Positions 6,343 through 7,594 of a DNA stretch of 7,594 nt are shown piece after piece; the first letter of the stretch is position 1, and each line of letters begins with the position of its first letter. The stretch comes from Actinotalea sp. (GTDB taxonomy: Bacteria > Actinomycetota > Actinomycetes > Actinomycetales > Cellulomonadaceae). A model generated the notes under the pieces. It ran no database searches, was not told the origin of the DNA, and saw nothing but the letters and a program-made list of their open reading frames with translations. Position numbers and translations under genes: made by a program. The DNA lies in the NCBI GenBank assembly GCA_014360395.1, contig JACIXM010000369.1:1-7594 (forward strand). The letters are read 5' to 3'.

Positions 6343-7594
6343 CCGGCTCGGACCACCGGGCGGCGGTGCCGGCCGACGCCCTGCCGGCGGAGGTCGCGGC
6401 CGCCCTGCCCTCGGTCCTCACCGACCCGGCGACCGGCGCGGCCTGGACGGACCGGTACGGCAAGGCCCTGATGAACACGTTCGGCACGCCTCGCCGCGTC
6501 CTCGTGCGCGGCGAGGGACCCTACGTCTGGGACGCCGACGGCACGCGCTACCTCGACCTGCTCGGCGGGATCGCCGTCAACGCCCTGGGGCACGCGCACC
6601 CGACGCTCACGGCCGCGATCTGCGCGCAGCTGGGGACGCTCGGCCACGTGTCGAACTTCTTCGCCACGCCCGTGCAGGTGGCACTCGCCGAGGCGCTGCT
6701 GCGGCTCAGCGGTGCCGCGGAGGTCCCCGGATCACGGGTCTTCCTCGCCAACTCGGGCACCGAGGCCAACGAGGCCGCGTTCAAGATGGCGCGGCGCACG
6801 GGACGTCCTCGGGTCCTCGCGCTCGAGGGCGGCTTCCACGGCCGGTCCATGGGTGCGCTGGCGCTGACCCACAAGCCCGCCTACCGGGCGCCGTTCGAGC
6901 CGCTGCCCGGCGGCGTGGAGTTCCTGCCGTTCGGCGACACCGCCGCCCTCGAGGCCGCGCTGGCCGACGACGTCGCCGCGCTCGTCCTCGAGGTCGTCCA
7001 GGGCGAGGCGGGCGTCCGTCCGCTCCCGCCCGGCTACCTCGCCCACGCCCGCCGGCTCACCGCCGAGCACGGGGCCCTGCTGGTCGTGGACGAGGTGCAG
7101 ACCGGGGTCGGCCGGACGGGCCACTGGTTCGCCCACCAGGACGCGACCCTCGGTGGTGGCGTCGTGCCCGACGTCATGACCCTCGCCAAGGGCCTCGGCG
7201 GCGGCTTCCCGGTCGGCGCGGTCGTCGCGTTCGGGGAGCGCGCGGCCACCCTGCTGGGCCCGGGGCACCACGGCACGACCTTCGGGGGCAACCCGGTCGC
7301 GGCGGCCGCGGCCCTCGCGACCCTCGGTGTGATCGAGCGCGACGGTCTGCTCGAGCGGGTCCAGGAGGTCAGCGCCCGGCTGGTGGCCGAGCTGCGGACG
7401 GTCCCCGCGGTCACGCAGGTCCGGGCGGCCGGGCTGCTCCTCGCGGTGGAGCTGGGTGCGGAGGTCTCGACCACCGTCGCCGAGCGGGCGCTCGACGCGG
7501 GGTTCGTCGTCAACCCCGTCACGCCGACGGCGCTGCGGCTGGCGCCGCCGCTCGTGCTCACCTGGGAGCAGGTGAGCCCATTCGTCGAGTTCCT
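6339..7594 (+). CDS. argD: Acetylornithine aminotransferase (3' end outside window)
   Basis: A PLP-dependent class III aminotransferase that converts N-acetylglutamate semialdehyde to N-acetylornithine with glutamate as donor; some ArgD proteins also serve lysine/diaminopimelate synthesis. There are 418 codons and two extra bases, with no stop before the window edge, so only the last few residues should be missing (family about 390-410). Visible motifs: [15 protein letters not shown] (74-88); the cofactor-phosphate loop [12 protein letters not shown] (138-149); FHGRSMGAL (166-174); the pyridine-binding [11 protein letters not shown] (251-261); and Schiff-base Lys284 in [29 protein letters not shown] follows at 310-325. 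The family usually begins at about [16 protein letters not shown], here residue 36, so there is an Ala/Pro-rich extension of about 35 residues. The start is supported by a strong Shine-Dalgarno and the ATGA overlap with argB. argF and argR are expected next. Confidence 0.95.
   Translation, partial: MTGSDHRAAVPADALPAEVAAALPSVLTDPATGAAWTDRYGKALMNTFGTPRRVLVRGEGPYVWDADGTRYLDLLGGIAVNALGHAHPTLTAAICAQLGTLGHVSNFFATPVQVALAEALLRLSGAAEVPGSRVFLANSGTEANEAAFKMARRTGRPRVLALEGGFHGRSMGALALTHKPAYRAPFEPLPGGVEFLPFGDTAALEAALADDVAALVLEVVQGEAGVRPLPPGYLAHARRLTAEHGALLVVDEVQTGVGRTGHWFAHQDATLGGGVVPDVMTLAKGLGGGFPVGAVVAFGERAATLLGPGHHGTTFGGNPVAAAAALATLGVIERDGLLERVQEVSARLVAELRTVPAVTQVRAAGLLLAVELGAEVSTTVAERALDAGFVVNPVTPTALRLAPPLVLTWEQVSPFVEF

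Noticed and set aside
5349..6647. Antisense frames of 432 and 298 codons over argB and the argD start.
   Set aside because: Shadows of well-supported plus-strand genes; no recognisable motifs.
1..7594. Search by eye for tRNA, rRNA, CRISPR arrays, insertion-sequence ends, attachment sites and riboswitches.
   Set aside because: Nothing convincing was found; apart from two short gaps of 48 and 97 bases and the 20-base gap between the minus-strand genes, the window is fully coding.

Overview
The window is very G+C-rich DNA (about three quarters G+C by eye) in which nearly every real codon ends in G or C. Protein wording and gene order point to a high-GC actinobacterium, most likely in the Micrococcales and possibly near Cellulomonas. 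The family guess is inference. The pheT to arg-operon neighbourhood is shared with other Actinobacteria: as I recall, Mycobacterium tuberculosis has pheS-pheT, one unrelated gene, then argCJBDFRGH.

Layout. Positions 1-1520 (+) hold the C-terminal part of pheT, the phenylalanyl-tRNA synthetase beta chain. A perfect inverted repeat at 1532-1561 lies between pheT and a convergent gene and probably terminates both. Two minus-strand genes follow and look like one transcription unit: a zinc-independent NADPH:quinone oxidoreductase (3085 down to 2102) and, 20 bases further on, a GNAT acetyltransferase (2081 down to 1569). The 97-base divergent region 3086-3182 carries putative promoters for both directions and an ArgR-type operator. 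From 3183 to the right edge (+) runs argC-argJ-argB-argD, each junction a 4-base stop/start overlap (GTGA, ATGA, ATGA). argD is cut off by the window end.

How the genes work together. ArgB phosphorylates N-acetylglutamate, ArgC reduces the acyl phosphate to the semialdehyde, ArgD transaminates it to N-acetylornithine, and ArgJ moves the acetyl group from N-acetylornithine to glutamate. This gives ornithine and closes the acetyl cycle. Control appears to act at two levels: an ArgR-like site over the argC -10 element, and an ArgB with the N-terminal helix and C-terminal signature of arginine-inhibited kinases. The oxidoreductase and acetyltransferase have no evident link to arginine synthesis and look like local cargo between two conserved blocks.

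I found no mobile element, CRISPR array, tRNA, rRNA or convincing undescribed system. The most interesting parts are the argC promoter/operator with its apparently leaderless start, and a non-standard N-terminal extension on ArgD.
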